From Solwaraspora sp. WMMD791 (lineage in GTDB: Bacteria; Actinomycetota; Actinomycetes; Mycobacteriales; Micromonosporaceae), in contig NZ_CP120737.1 in assembly GCF_029581195.1 (NCBI RefSeq), positions 6,735,001 through 6,799,000 on the forward strand: 64,000 nt of DNA, read 5' to 3'. Position 1 is the stretch's first letter, and every line of letters starts with the position of its first letter. Below, piece after piece: positions 1 through 8,726 of this stretch. The notes under the pieces are model-generated. The model ran no database searches, was not told the DNA's origin, and saw only the letters and a list, made by a program, of their open reading frames with translations. A program made the translations under genes and the position numbers.

Positions 1-1857
1 CACACCTGTCCGGAGAGCGGACGCATCACCGCGTCTAATCCATGCAGTGAATACCTTCATTTGGACAATTCTTCGTGCAATCTTGCGTCGCTGAATCTGA
101 TGAAGTTCCTGCGAGCCGACGGCGGCTTCGAGGTCGAGAAGTTCGTCCGCTCCGTCGAGTTCGTCATCACCGCGATGGACATCTCCATCTGCTTCGCCGA
201 CTTCCCGACCGAGAAGATCGGTGAGACCACCCGGGCGTACCGGCAGCTCGGCATCGGCTACGCCAACCTCGGCGCCCTGCTGATGGCCTCCGGTATGCCG
301 TACGACTCGGAGGCGGGCCGGTCCTACGCCGCCGCCATCACGTCGGTGATGACCGGTACGGCGTACCGCCGCTCGGCCGAACTCGCCGGCGTCGTCGGCG
401 CCTACGACGGCTACGCCCGCAACGCCGAGGGCCACAAGCGGGTGATGCGCAAGCACGCGGCCGCCAGCGACGAGATCCGCCCGACCGGCCCGACCGCCAC
501 CGCCCTGGCCCGCGAGGCCGCCCGCCAGTGGGAGATCGGCAACAAGCTCGGCGAGAAGAACGGCTGGCGCAATTCACAGGCAAGTGTATTGGCGCCCACC
601 GGGACCATCGGTCTGATGATGGACTGCGACACCACCGGGGTGGAGCCGGACCTGGCGCTGGTCAAGTTCAAGAAGCTGGTCGGCGGCGGCTCGATGCAGA
701 TCGTCAACCAGACGGTGCCGCGGGCGCTGCGCAGCCTCGGCTACCCGGAGGAGCAGGTCGAGGCGATCGTCGAGCACATCGCACACCACGGCCACGTGGT
801 CGACGCGCCGGGTCTGCGCACCGAGCACTACCCGGTGTTCGACTGCGCGATGGGGGAGCGGTCGATCGCGCCGATGGGGCACGTGCGGATGATGGCGGCG
901 GTGCAGCCGTTCATCTCCGGAGCGATCTCCAAGACGGTCAACATGCCGGAGGCGGCGACCGTCGCCGACGTCGAGAAGATCTACTACGAGGGCTGGAAGC
1001 TGGGCCTGAAGGCGCTGGCGATCTACCGGGACAACTGCAAGGTGGGTCAGCCGCTGTCGGTGGCCAAGTCCAACAAGGCGGACAAGGCCGAGAAGGCCGC
1101 CGCCGAGCAGGCCGCCGCCGTCGAGAAGATCGTCGAGAAGGTCGTCGAGTACCGGCCGGTGCGCAAGCGGCTGCCGAAGAAGCGCCCGTCGGAGACGGTG
1201 TCGTTCTCGGTCGGCGGTGCCGAGGGTTACCTGACCGCGTCGTCGTACCCGGACGACGGCCTCGGTGAGGTCTTCCTGAAGATGTCGAAGCAGGGTTCGA
1301 CGTTGGCCGGGGTGATGGACGCCTTCTCGGTGGCCATCTCGATCGGCCTGCAGTACGGCGTACCGCTGGAGACGTTCGTCGCGAAGTTCACCAACATGCG
1401 CTTCGAGCCGGCCGGCATGACCGACGACCCGGACGTGCGGATGGCGGCGTCGGTGATGGACTACATCTTCCGGCGGCTGGCGTTGGACTTCCTGCCCTAC
1501 GACCGTCGTGCCGAGCTGGGCATCTTCACCGCCGCCGAGCGGACCGCGCAGATGCGGGCCGAGGCGGAGGCGGAGAGCACGGCGTCGGAGCTGTCGGCGA
1601 TGGCGGTGTCCGCGCCGGTCGAGCCGAAGCCGGAGCCGAAGGCGTCGTCGTCGGCAGAGCCGGTCAGCGGTACGGCGGACGCGCCGGCCGCCGCCGCCCC
1701 GGCTCCGGCGTCGGTGCACTCGTCGACGGAGCTGCTGGAGGCGGTGATCGGCAAGGCGGCCGACGCGCCGCTCTGCTTCACCTGCGGGACGAAGATGCGC
1801 CCGGCGGGTAGCTGCTACGTCTGCGAAGGCTGCGGATCCACGTCCGGCTGCAGCTGA
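1..1857 (+). CDS. nrdJ: Adenosylcobalamin-dependent (class II) ribonucleotide reductase, 5' end outside window
   Basis: Reduces ribonucleotides to deoxyribonucleotides in the cytoplasm using adenosylcobalamin. The frame is open from base 1, so the gene begins upstream; the TTG at 61 lies inside the conserved catalytic region and is not the start. Visible in the 618 remaining residues are NPCSE, LDNSSCNLASLN and APTGTIGLMMDCDTTG, an Ala/Glu/Lys-rich linker (about residues 350-385) and a C-terminal cysteine-rich tail (CFTCG, CEGCGSTSGC) that serves redox recycling in this family. Two short stretches, about 34-84 and 571-590, use A/T-ending codons unlike the rest of the gene. A strong hairpin terminator follows. 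Identification is firm; only the N-terminal part is missing. Confidence 0.96.
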   Translation, partial: HTCPESGRITASNPCSEYLHLDNSSCNLASLNLMKFLRADGGFEVEKFVRSVEFVITAMDISICFADFPTEKIGETTRAYRQLGIGYANLGALLMASGMPYDSEAGRSYAAAITSVMTGTAYRRSAELAGVVGAYDGYARNAEGHKRVMRKHAAASDEIRPTGPTATALAREAARQWEIGNKLGEKNGWRNSQASVLAPTGTIGLMMDCDTTGVEPDLALVKFKKLVGGGSMQIVNQTVPRALRSLGYPEEQVEAIVEHIAHHGHVVDAPGLRTEHYPVFDCAMGERSIAPMGHVRMMAAVQPFISGAISKTVNMPEAATVADVEKIYYEGWKLGLKALAIYRDNCKVGQPLSVAKSNKADKAEKAAAEQAAAVEKIVEKVVEYRPVRKRLPKKRPSETVSFSVGGAEGYLTASSYPDDGLGEVFLKMSKQGSTLAGVMDAFSVAISIGLQYGVPLETFVAKFTNMRFEPAGMTDDPDVRMAASVMDYIFRRLALDFLPYDRRAELGIFTAAERTAQMRAEAEAESTASELSAMAVSAPVEPKPEPKASSSAEPVSGTADAPAAAAPAPASVHSSTELLEAVIGKAADAPLCFTCGTKMRPAGSCYVCEGCGSTSGCS

Positions 1858-1866
1858 CACCAGTGG

Positions 1867-1908
1867 ACACCGGAGGGGTTCGGCCAGTGGGCCGGACCCC
1901 TCCGGTGT
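1867..1908 (+). terminator. Intrinsic-type hairpin after nrdJ
   Basis: A 13-bp perfect inverted repeat (1867-1879 with 1896-1908) continues through CGGCC/GGCCG to a four-base loop, giving a stem of nearly 19 bp only nine bases after the nrdJ stop. There is no U-run, as is common for actinomycete terminators. Confidence 0.8.
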
Positions 1909-1960
1909 GTCCGGTGACCATGGTCGCGGTGCCGGTCCTGAGTCGAGGTGTGCTGATATC

Positions 1961-3067
1961 GTGCCGCTCGTGACTGATGAAGCGGCCCGGTCAGGGCAGC
2001 AGTGGCCGGGCGGTGGGCACGGGCCCGGCGAGCCGGTCCAGCCGGGTCACGCAGGCGAGCCGACCCAGCCAGGTCACGCAGGACACCCGGTCCAGCCGGG
2101 TCAACCTGGCCATCCGGTCCAGCCGGCACAGCCGGGCGCGGTGCCGACGTCGTCGCCACCGGGTCCGTGGTCACCGCAGGCCGGACCGCCGGTGCCCACG
2201 TCGCCGGCGGCTGCCGCACCGTACGGTCGGGACGAGTTCGGCCTCGACGTCGCGCCGGCGTCCGGTGGGTTTCCCGCCGCACCCACCACCGGCGGCTACC
2301 CCGGTCCGTCGGCCGCTGGCGGCTATCCGCCGGTGCCGGTCTCCGGTGGCTACCCGGCGCAGCCGGGCGCGGGAGACTACTTCGCGTCGTACCCGCCGAT
2401 CGAGCCGTCGCCGCCGCCGCAGCGCCGGATCCTGCCGTTGCCGGCCCCACCGCCCCGGCGGATCTGGCCCAGCCTGGTCGGTGGCCTGCTCGCCGGTGCC
2501 CTGGTGGCGGGCACGGCGGCGTTCTTCGTCGGTCGGGCCACTGTGGATTCCGCTGACCCGGCGCCGGTGGTCGCGGCGCAGCCACCGGCGGTCACCGAGT
2601 TGATCGAGGCCAACCGGGCGAGTTTCCCCGAAGACCTGCTTCCGGTGGCGCAGCCGTGGCTGGCGGACATGAGCGACTGCGTCGCCGACACCGACAGCGA
2701 CGGTCCGACGTTGGACCCCGGCCAGCGGTCCCATGTGCTGTGCCGCGACGGTGGCATGTACCTGCACTTCGTGGCCTACGCCTCGGCCGAGGCCAAGGCC
2801 GCCGACCTGAGCTTCCGGCGGCAGATCGCGTTGAACTCGTCGAGTGTGCTGCCCGGTGCCGATCAGCCGGACCGCAAACTGGGTGGGGTCACCGGCGTCG
2901 GCGGCACCTACGTGGAGTACGCGGTGCAGGCCGGCGAGGACCCGGCGTTGTGCGGGGTGTGGTGGAGTCCGGACGGCACCGACACGGCCGTCTACGTCGA
3001 CGTGCTGTGTGACAGCCTCGGTGGTGAGTGGGAGCCGCTGCGCGCGGTGTGGCAGCGGCACAGTTGA
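1961..3067 (+). CDS. Hypothetical membrane-anchored protein with Pro/Gly/Gln-rich N-terminus
   Basis: Function unknown. The first ~150 residues are low-complexity Pro/Gly/Gln with degenerate repeats of the type QPGHAGEP and GGYP, predicted disordered and cytoplasmic. One membrane segment follows (around LVGGLLAGALVAGTAAFFVG), then an extracytoplasmic domain of ~180 residues with four or more cysteines (DCVAD, LCRDGG, ALCGVWW, LCDSL). The open frame extends upstream to 1907; GTG 1961 is chosen because GAGG lies about 10 bases before it, and GTG 1970 is an alternative. The stop overlaps the next ATG by one base (TGATG), so it probably leads the polysaccharide operon. The layout resembles actinomycete septum or surface proteins, but no family is recognised. 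Confidence 0.75.
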   Translation: MPLVTDEAARSGQQWPGGGHGPGEPVQPGHAGEPTQPGHAGHPVQPGQPGHPVQPAQPGAVPTSSPPGPWSPQAGPPVPTSPAAAAPYGRDEFGLDVAPASGGFPAAPTTGGYPGPSAAGGYPPVPVSGGYPAQPGAGDYFASYPPIEPSPPPQRRILPLPAPPPRRIWPSLVGGLLAGALVAGTAAFFVGRATVDSADPAPVVAAQPPAVTELIEANRASFPEDLLPVAQPWLADMSDCVADTDSDGPTLDPGQRSHVLCRDGGMYLHFVAYASAEAKAADLSFRRQIALNSSSVLPGADQPDRKLGGVTGVGGTYVEYAVQAGEDPALCGVWWSPDGTDTAVYVDVLCDSLGGEWEPLRAVWQRHS

Positions 3068-4137
3068 TGGCGGATCTGCTGGCCGACCGGTCGGTGGCGG
3101 TGGTGCACGAGTGGTTCAGCGCCGTCGGCGGCTCGGAGAACGTCTTCCTGGCCATCGCCGACCTGGTGCCGCACGCCTCCCGGCACGTGCTGTGGGCCGA
3201 GCCGGACGCCGACCCGACCGGGCTGCGGCAGACGTGGCTGGCCCGTACGCCGCTGCGTCGGTCGAAGGCGTTGGCGTTGCCGGTGATGCCGCTGGTGTGG
3301 CGTACGGCGGGCCGGCCGGCGCCGGACGTGGTGATCTCGTCGAGTCACGCGTTCGCGCACACGGTGAAGTTCGGTGACCCGGCGCGGACCCGGCACCTGA
3401 GTTACGTGCACACCCCGGCCCGGTACCTGTGGTCGCCCGATTTCGACGGTCGGGGGGCGAATCCGCTGCTCGGGCTGCCCCGGGCGGCGTTGCGCCGGGT
3501 CGACCGGTGGGGTGGGCGGCACGTGCACGCGTACGCGGCCAACTCCGTCGAGGTCCGGGACCGGATCCGGCGGTTCTGGCGCCGTGACGCGGTGGTGGTC
3601 AACCCGCCGGTGGACGTGGAGTTCTTCGGCGCCGGGCCGGACGGTGCCCGGGACTACCTGCTCGGTGTGGGGCGGTGGATTCCGTACAAGCGGTTCGACC
3701 TGATGATCGACGTGGCCGAGCAGGCCGGGATGCCGCTGGTGCTCGCCGGGTCCGGCCCGGCCGAGGCGCAGCTGCGCCGGCGGGCCGGGTCCGCCGTACG
3801 GTTCGAGGTGCGTCCGTCGCGGGCGCGGCTGCGCGAGCTGTACGCCGGGGCGGCGGCGCTGCTGTTTCCCGCGCACGAGGACTTCGGCATCGTGCCGGTC
3901 GAGGCGCAGGCCGCCGGTACCCCGGTGGTGGGGCTGGCCCGGGGTGGTCTACTGGAGACGGTGGTGCACGGGGAGACCGGGATGCTGGCCGATTCGACCG
4001 ACCCGCGGGTCCTCGCCGGGCTGCTGGCCGAGGTGCCCCGGCTGGACCGGGCGCGGATCCGGGCGCAGGCGGCCCGGTTCAGCCATGCCCGGTTCGCCGA
4101 GCGGATGACGAGGTGGGTCGACGATGCCGTCGGATGA
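3067..4137 (+). CDS. Glycosyltransferase family 4 (GT-B)
   Basis: Likely transfers a sugar from a nucleotide donor to a lipid-linked glycan on the cytoplasmic face of the membrane. The N-terminal Rossmann half begins VAVVHEWFSAVGGSENV. The donor-binding half shows GVGRWIPYKRFDLMI, HEDFGIVPVEAQAAGTPVVG and GETG, with the E-x7-E-type motif of GT4 enzymes (EDFGIVPVE). Length 356 is normal. ATG 3067 overlaps the preceding stop, and the end overlaps the next gene by 14 bases. Donor and acceptor cannot be read from sequence. First of three tandem GT4 genes in the surface-polysaccharide operon. Confidence 0.9.
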   Translation: MADLLADRSVAVVHEWFSAVGGSENVFLAIADLVPHASRHVLWAEPDADPTGLRQTWLARTPLRRSKALALPVMPLVWRTAGRPAPDVVISSSHAFAHTVKFGDPARTRHLSYVHTPARYLWSPDFDGRGANPLLGLPRAALRRVDRWGGRHVHAYAANSVEVRDRIRRFWRRDAVVVNPPVDVEFFGAGPDGARDYLLGVGRWIPYKRFDLMIDVAEQAGMPLVLAGSGPAEAQLRRRAGSAVRFEVRPSRARLRELYAGAAALLFPAHEDFGIVPVEAQAAGTPVVGLARGGLLETVVHGETGMLADSTDPRVLAGLLAEVPRLDRARIRAQAARFSHARFAERMTRWVDDAVG

Positions 4138-5119
4138 GCGCCGGGTGACGGTGCTGGACGCCAGCGGGGTCGGCCCGGGTGGGATCGCCCGGATGTTGCG
4201 GGAGGTGGTGCGGCACTGGCCGACCGATCACGACCTGCGGGTCGTGGCCGCGCCACCGGGGTTCGAGGCGGCCAGCGGGATCGTGGTGAGTCACCAGTCC
4301 GGCGGCCGGGCGGGGACCATCGCCGCCGCGACCGCCGCCCTGCGCCGGCAGCGGTCCGGGCGGATTCTGTCGCTGAGCCCGTCGATCGCGGTCGCCGGTG
4401 CCCGGCTGCCGGTGACGACGATCGTGCACGATCTCGCGTTCCGGCTCTGGCCGGCGGGCCTGTCGCGGTCCGTGCGGGCCTACCGGCGGTGCAGCTACGC
4501 GACGGCGCTGCGCCGCTCCTCGGCGCTGCTGTGCGTCAGCGACCGGACCCGCCATGATCTGTTCGGCCTCTACGGGGTGGCCGGTGACCGGGCCACGGTC
4601 TGGCATCCGGGCAGTGACCTGGCCGGGCCCGGGGCGGCACCGCCGCTGCCGGCCGAGTACGTGCTGGTCGCCGGACACGCCCCGCACAAGGGGGTCGAGC
4701 TGGCGATCGAGGCGGTCCGCGCGGTTCCCCGGTACACGTTGGTGGTGCTGACCGGCGGGACCCGGCACTTCCACGACGAGACCGGCCGTACGGTGTTCCT
4801 GGACCGGTTGGACGACGCCGCGTACGCCGCGACCGTGGCCGGTGCCGCCGCGTTCCTGATGCCGAGCCATTTCGAAGGGTTCGGCCTGCCGGCGGCGGAG
4901 GCGCTGGCCCTGGGCGTTCCCACGATCATCTCGCCGGATCCGGCGCTGCACGAGGCGACGGCCGGGGCGGCGGTCCGGATGCGGGACTGGTCGGTCGGGG
5001 CGCTGGTCGAGGCGTTGGCGCGGGTCGACGCGTCGACGGAGGTCGGGCGACCGGGGCCGGTGGCGGTACGTAGCTGGCGGCAGGCCACGACGGATCTCGT
5101 CGAACGGCTGTGGCGCTGA
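4124..5119 (+). CDS. Glycosyltransferase family 4 (GT-B)
   Basis: Second of three tandem glycosyltransferases. The acceptor half starts VTVLDASGVGPGGIARML. The donor half has VAGHAPHKGVELAIEAV and MPSHFEGFGLPAAEALALGVP, the EGFG...E nucleotide-sugar motif of GT4. At 331 residues it is compact but complete. It starts 14 bases inside the previous gene and its stop overlaps the ATG of the third transferase (TGATG), which implies translational coupling. The sugar transferred is unknown. Confidence 0.88.
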   Translation: MPSDERRVTVLDASGVGPGGIARMLREVVRHWPTDHDLRVVAAPPGFEAASGIVVSHQSGGRAGTIAAATAALRRQRSGRILSLSPSIAVAGARLPVTTIVHDLAFRLWPAGLSRSVRAYRRCSYATALRRSSALLCVSDRTRHDLFGLYGVAGDRATVWHPGSDLAGPGAAPPLPAEYVLVAGHAPHKGVELAIEAVRAVPRYTLVVLTGGTRHFHDETGRTVFLDRLDDAAYAATVAGAAAFLMPSHFEGFGLPAAEALALGVPTIISPDPALHEATAGAAVRMRDWSVGALVEALARVDASTEVGRPGPVAVRSWRQATTDLVERLWR

Positions 5120-6177
5120 TGCGCATCGCGATGGTGCACGCCTCGTTCGCGGTCCGGGGCGGGGCGGAGCGCTACGTCGACGATCTGGTCGCCAGCCTGG
5201 TCGCCCGGGGCCACCAGATGCGGGTCTTCACCGCCGGTGACCGTCCACGGTGGTCGGCGCGGCTGCCCGGTAGCGTCGCCGTGCACCTGGGTGACCTGCT
5301 GGACCCGACCGGTCTGCGGCCGGCGCACCTGCGGGACTTCGCTCCCGACGTGGTGCACGTGCACAACTGGCAGGGGCTGGGGGTGCCGGTGGTGGCCCGG
5401 CTGGCGGCCGCGTACCCGACGGTGCACACCGTGCACGACCACGCGGTGGTCGATCCGAACAACACGATGCGCAACGTGGGACGTTCCCGGCTGCTGGACG
5501 CGCTGCTGCGGGCCCGCTCGGCGTGGATCCTGCGGCGGTTCGCGCGGCTGCGGCTGCTGTGCGCCACCGAACGGGTCCGCGACACGGTGCTGCGCGCCGC
5601 GTCGGGTACCCGGCGGCCGGCCAGCCGGGTCGTGCCGCTGGCGGTGGCGACCGACTGGAACCGGCGGGCCTGGCCGGCCGGCGACCAGCGGACCTTCCTT
5701 TTCCTTGGCGCGTTGAGCGCCCACAAGGGCCTCGATCTGCTGCTGGACGCCTGGGACGGGCCGGGCACCCTGCTGGTGGCCGGCGACGGGCCGTTGCGGG
5801 CCCGCGTCGAACGGGCCGGTCCGGGCGTGCAGGCGCTGGGCTACCTCGACGAGGCCGCGAAACGGGCGGCGGTCGGCCGGGCCGGCTGGCTGGTGTTCCC
5901 CAGCCCGGGGGCCGAGACGTACGGTCTGGCCTGCGCCGAGGCGCTGATGGCCGGCCGGCCGGTCATCGCCGGCGCGCACGCGCCCCCGCCGATGGCGGCC
6001 GGAACGTCCACGCTGCTCTACACCGGTGTCGACGGGCTGCGCGCCGCCCTGCGGCGGGCCGCCGCGATGCCGCCCGACGAGTATGCCGCGATGGCGGCGT
6101 CGGCGGCGGCCGACGGCCGGAAACTGGACTGGGACGACCACGTCAGTGCCGTACTCGACGCCTACGAGGAGAGATGA
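5119..6177 (+). CDS. Glycosyltransferase family 4 (GT-B)
   Basis: Third glycosyltransferase. The N-terminus MRIAMVHASFAVRGGAERYVDDL has the glycine/Glu-Arg acceptor loop typical of GT4. The C-terminal half shows FLGALSAHKGLDLLLDAW and SPGAETYGLACAEALMAGRPV, the E-x7-E donor site. ATG 5119 is chosen over GTG 5110 because it starts right at the conserved MRI... strand and overlaps the preceding stop. Its own stop overlaps the next ATG (ATGA). With its neighbours it probably builds the repeat unit on undecaprenyl phosphate. Confidence 0.9.
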   Translation: MRIAMVHASFAVRGGAERYVDDLVASLVARGHQMRVFTAGDRPRWSARLPGSVAVHLGDLLDPTGLRPAHLRDFAPDVVHVHNWQGLGVPVVARLAAAYPTVHTVHDHAVVDPNNTMRNVGRSRLLDALLRARSAWILRRFARLRLLCATERVRDTVLRAASGTRRPASRVVPLAVATDWNRRAWPAGDQRTFLFLGALSAHKGLDLLLDAWDGPGTLLVAGDGPLRARVERAGPGVQALGYLDEAAKRAAVGRAGWLVFPSPGAETYGLACAEALMAGRPVIAGAHAPPPMAAGTSTLLYTGVDGLRAALRRAAAMPPDEYAAMAASAAADGRKLDWDDHVSAVLDAYEER

Positions 6178-7418
6178 TCACCGCGCAGCCGCAGGGCACG
6201 ATGTCACGTTGGGACCGCGTCGACGAGTACGGGCTGCTGTTCGTCCTGGTGGCGAGCACCGCGCCGCTGGCCCTGTCCGGGCTGTCGTGGCTGCTGTTCG
6301 GCGGCCGGTCCTGGGTGATCAACCTGGCCGCTGCCGTGGTCACCTGCGCGCTCGCGGCCGGCGTGGTGCTGCGCCGGGGCGGTGACCTGCCGGTGCGGTG
6401 GGTGGCGGTCGGCGCGGTCGCCACCGGGGTGGCGGTGACGTGGAGCGTCATCGGCATCGCCCACCACGGGGCGGCCCAGACCGTCACCGGGCTGCGGCTG
6501 ATCCTGATCCCGGTGGCGCTCGCCGTGGTCGTCGCCGCGCTCGCCCCGGACGCGGTACAGCGCCTGCTCACCGCACTGTCCTGGATGGTCGTGGCGAACG
6601 CGGTGGCCGGGGTGGCGCAGGTGCTGATCGGCCCGGCGACCCTGGTCGAATGGGGGTTCAGCCCGCACCACAACGTCCGCTACATCGACGGGGTGTTCCG
6701 GGTGCCCGGCCTGACCGAGTTCAACGCCGAACTGGGCCTGCTGGCCGGGGCGTACCTGCTCGGCTACGTGGCCTGCTGGCTGACCCCGAAACGCCGGCCA
6801 CGGTCGGTGCTGTGGCACGTGGCCGCCACGGCGGCGGTGCTGTGCCTGGTGTTGAGCACCAGCCGCTCCGGTGCGTTGCTGGTGGTGGCCGGCGTGACCG
6901 GTGCGCTGCTGCTGCCGTACAGCCGTTCCCGGGGCCGGCGGCTGCTCGCCGTCGCGATCGCCGGGTCGATCGCGGTCGGTGTCGCGGCGACGTTCGTGAT
7001 GATCGGCGCGGGCGGCACCGCCAGCCTGTTCGAGCGGTTCGGTGTCTGGGGGGACCTGCTGGCGACGGTGCCGCTGGCCGGCGACGGCATCGGCGCGGCC
7101 GGTGGTGCCTCGTACTCGCGGGTGGCCAGCTCACCGCCGCGGTTCGTGGACAACTACTTCCTCAACGTCGGCCTGCAGTTCGGTCCGGTGGTGATGGTGC
7201 TGCTGCTGGCCGCCACGGTGTACGCCCTGGTGCGCCTGGCCCGGGCGTCGGCCGACCGGCCCGAACTGGTCCTGCCGATCGCGCTGCTCAGCGGTCTGGC
7301 CGGGGCGAGCCTGACGGTGGACACCTGGGAGTTCGCCTCGACGATGCTGACGCTGATCCTGTTCGGCTACCACGGCCTGCGGCCCGACCCGACAGCGTCC
7401 GATCCGGCCCGGCGATGA
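6174..7418 (+). CDS. O-antigen ligase / Wzy-type polysaccharide polymerase-like membrane protein
   Basis: A polytopic membrane protein of 414 residues with about ten to twelve hydrophobic segments and a larger loop around residues 155-190. The pattern RVPGLTEFNAELGLLAGAYLLGY followed by LVLSTSRSGALLVV is typical of the O-antigen ligase/polymerase superfamily, where an STSRS-like Arg/Ser strand lies near the active site. It likely joins repeat units outside the membrane. It starts in an ATGA overlap with the third glycosyltransferase and ends within a 16-bp tandem repeat. Sequence alone does not separate polymerase from ligase. Confidence 0.8.
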   Translation: MITAQPQGTMSRWDRVDEYGLLFVLVASTAPLALSGLSWLLFGGRSWVINLAAAVVTCALAAGVVLRRGGDLPVRWVAVGAVATGVAVTWSVIGIAHHGAAQTVTGLRLILIPVALAVVVAALAPDAVQRLLTALSWMVVANAVAGVAQVLIGPATLVEWGFSPHHNVRYIDGVFRVPGLTEFNAELGLLAGAYLLGYVACWLTPKRRPRSVLWHVAATAAVLCLVLSTSRSGALLVVAGVTGALLLPYSRSRGRRLLAVAIAGSIAVGVAATFVMIGAGGTASLFERFGVWGDLLATVPLAGDGIGAAGGASYSRVASSPPRFVDNYFLNVGLQFGPVVMVLLLAATVYALVRLARASADRPELVLPIALLSGLAGASLTVDTWEFASTMLTLILFGYHGLRPDPTASDPARR

Positions 7419-7460
7419 CACGGCCCGGCGATGACACGGCCCGGCGATGACACGGCCCGG
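7412..7460 (+). repeat. Triple 16-bp tandem repeat spanning a stop and three ATGs
   Basis: The unit ATGACACGGCCCGGCG starts at 7415, 7431 and 7447. The first copy contains the stop of the polymerase gene (7416-7418). Because 16 is not a multiple of three, the three ATGs lie in three different frames; only 7431 is in frame with the downstream flippase-like gene. Confidence 0.9.
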
Positions 7461-8726
7461 CACGTCATGATCCGGCGTGGGACGGTGCTGGTCGGGCGGC
7501 TGCAGCGGTCGCAGCTGTCCGTGCAGGCGTCGACCCGGTCGGCCAGCATCGCGGTGTTCCTGCTGGCGTCCTGGGCCGACCATGGTCACGTCGCGCTGGT
7601 GGCGTTCCAGGGTGCCCTGCTCGCCGTCCCGTACACCCTGATCGAGGCACTGGTCGGCCGTCCGCAGTCGGCCGAAGTGGTGCCGGTCGGGTGGGACCGG
7701 CAGGCGTGGGCGACCCGGGTGGCGGCGGTGGTCACGCTGCCGGTCGCCGTGGTCGGCGTCGCGGCGGTCTCGGTGGCGCTGCCGCAGTCCAGCGTCGCCG
7801 ACCGGCTGCTGGTCGTGGCACCGGTGCTGCTGCAGCTGCCGCTGGAGGCGCTGTTCTGGTCGATGGCCGCCGACCGGGGGCGGCGGCGGGCGAACCTCGT
7901 ACCGCAGCTGGTCGCGGCCGGCACCATCGGGACCGCTGTCGTCTTCTTCGCCGTCGGTGCCCGGCTGGAGATCGCGGCGGTGCCCGGCCAGCTCGCCGTA
8001 CTGGCCTGGGCACTTGGCACTCGGCGCCGCGCCCCTGGACGGACCCGGCCGGGCCTGCTGGCCGGGCTCCGACCCGGCCTGACCTACTGCCTGGCGGCGG
8101 CGGTCGACCTCGGATACGTCGTGGCGTTGCCGGCGGTCGCCGCCGTGGTGGCCGGCCCGGCCGCGATCGTGGTGCTGCGGGCGATGGACCTGGCGTTCGG
8201 TCCGTTCCATGTGGCGTTGGCCGCGACCACCCGTGAGGACCTGGTGGCCGGGCGGGCCGCCCGGTTGCGCACCGGGACCCGGCTGCTCACCGTGGTCCTG
8301 CTGGCCGGGGTCAGCGGGGTGCTGCTGGCCAGCGCCGGGGTCCGGGGGCTGCTGGCCGCCGAGTTGGCCGCTGCGGGTCTGGTCCCAGTGGCGCTGTACG
8401 GCGCGTACAAGGCCGCCGTCATGGTGTCGACCTGGCTGTCGGTGCGGCACATGGTCCGGGCGGCACCTCGGACGTTCCTCGTCTCGGCGGTCGGATCACG
8501 GACGATCGCGGTCGTCGGGCTGGTTGCCGCGCTGCTGTGGGTGGACGCTGTCGGTGGCCTGTTCGGGCTGCTCGCCCTGGGGGAGACGCTGGTCGCCCTC
8601 TGGTACGCGGTGCGGCTGGCGGTGACCACGGCCCCGCCGCCCACCGCACCGGCTGGGGAGATTGTCCGGCCGCGCGATCCATCGACTACTCTCGTCACGT
8701 CCCGCCAGCCGCAGGAGACGTCATGA
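7431..8726 (+). CDS. Polysaccharide flippase-like (Wzx/MATE-type) membrane protein
   Basis: A 431-residue polytopic membrane protein with about 12 hydrophobic segments and short basic loops, placed between a Wzy-like protein and an exported glycan-active protein. By position and topology it is the best candidate for moving the lipid-linked repeat unit across the membrane; no diagnostic motif is visible. Two in-frame ATGs exist, 7431 in the middle copy of a 16-bp tandem repeat and 7467 just after the repeat (MIRRGTVLVGRLQRS), and the second may be the true start. The end overlaps the next gene by ATGA. Confidence 0.65.
   Translation: MTRPGDDTARHVMIRRGTVLVGRLQRSQLSVQASTRSASIAVFLLASWADHGHVALVAFQGALLAVPYTLIEALVGRPQSAEVVPVGWDRQAWATRVAAVVTLPVAVVGVAAVSVALPQSSVADRLLVVAPVLLQLPLEALFWSMAADRGRRRANLVPQLVAAGTIGTAVVFFAVGARLEIAAVPGQLAVLAWALGTRRRAPGRTRPGLLAGLRPGLTYCLAAAVDLGYVVALPAVAAVVAGPAAIVVLRAMDLAFGPFHVALAATTREDLVAGRAARLRTGTRLLTVVLLAGVSGVLLASAGVRGLLAAELAAAGLVPVALYGAYKAAVMVSTWLSVRHMVRAAPRTFLVSAVGSRTIAVVGLVAALLWVDAVGGLFGLLALGETLVALWYAVRLAVTTAPPPTAPAGEIVRPRDPSTTLVTSRQPQETS

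Noticed and set aside
574-1860. 428-codon open frame antisense to nrdJ
   Set aside because: Translation is Arg/His-rich low-complexity typical of the complementary strand of G+C-rich genes; nrdJ itself is certain.
7131-8450. 439-codon minus-strand frame across the flippase-like gene
   Set aside because: Gln/His/Arg/Pro-rich shadow text; the plus-strand frame has regular membrane helices and start/stop overlaps with neighbours.
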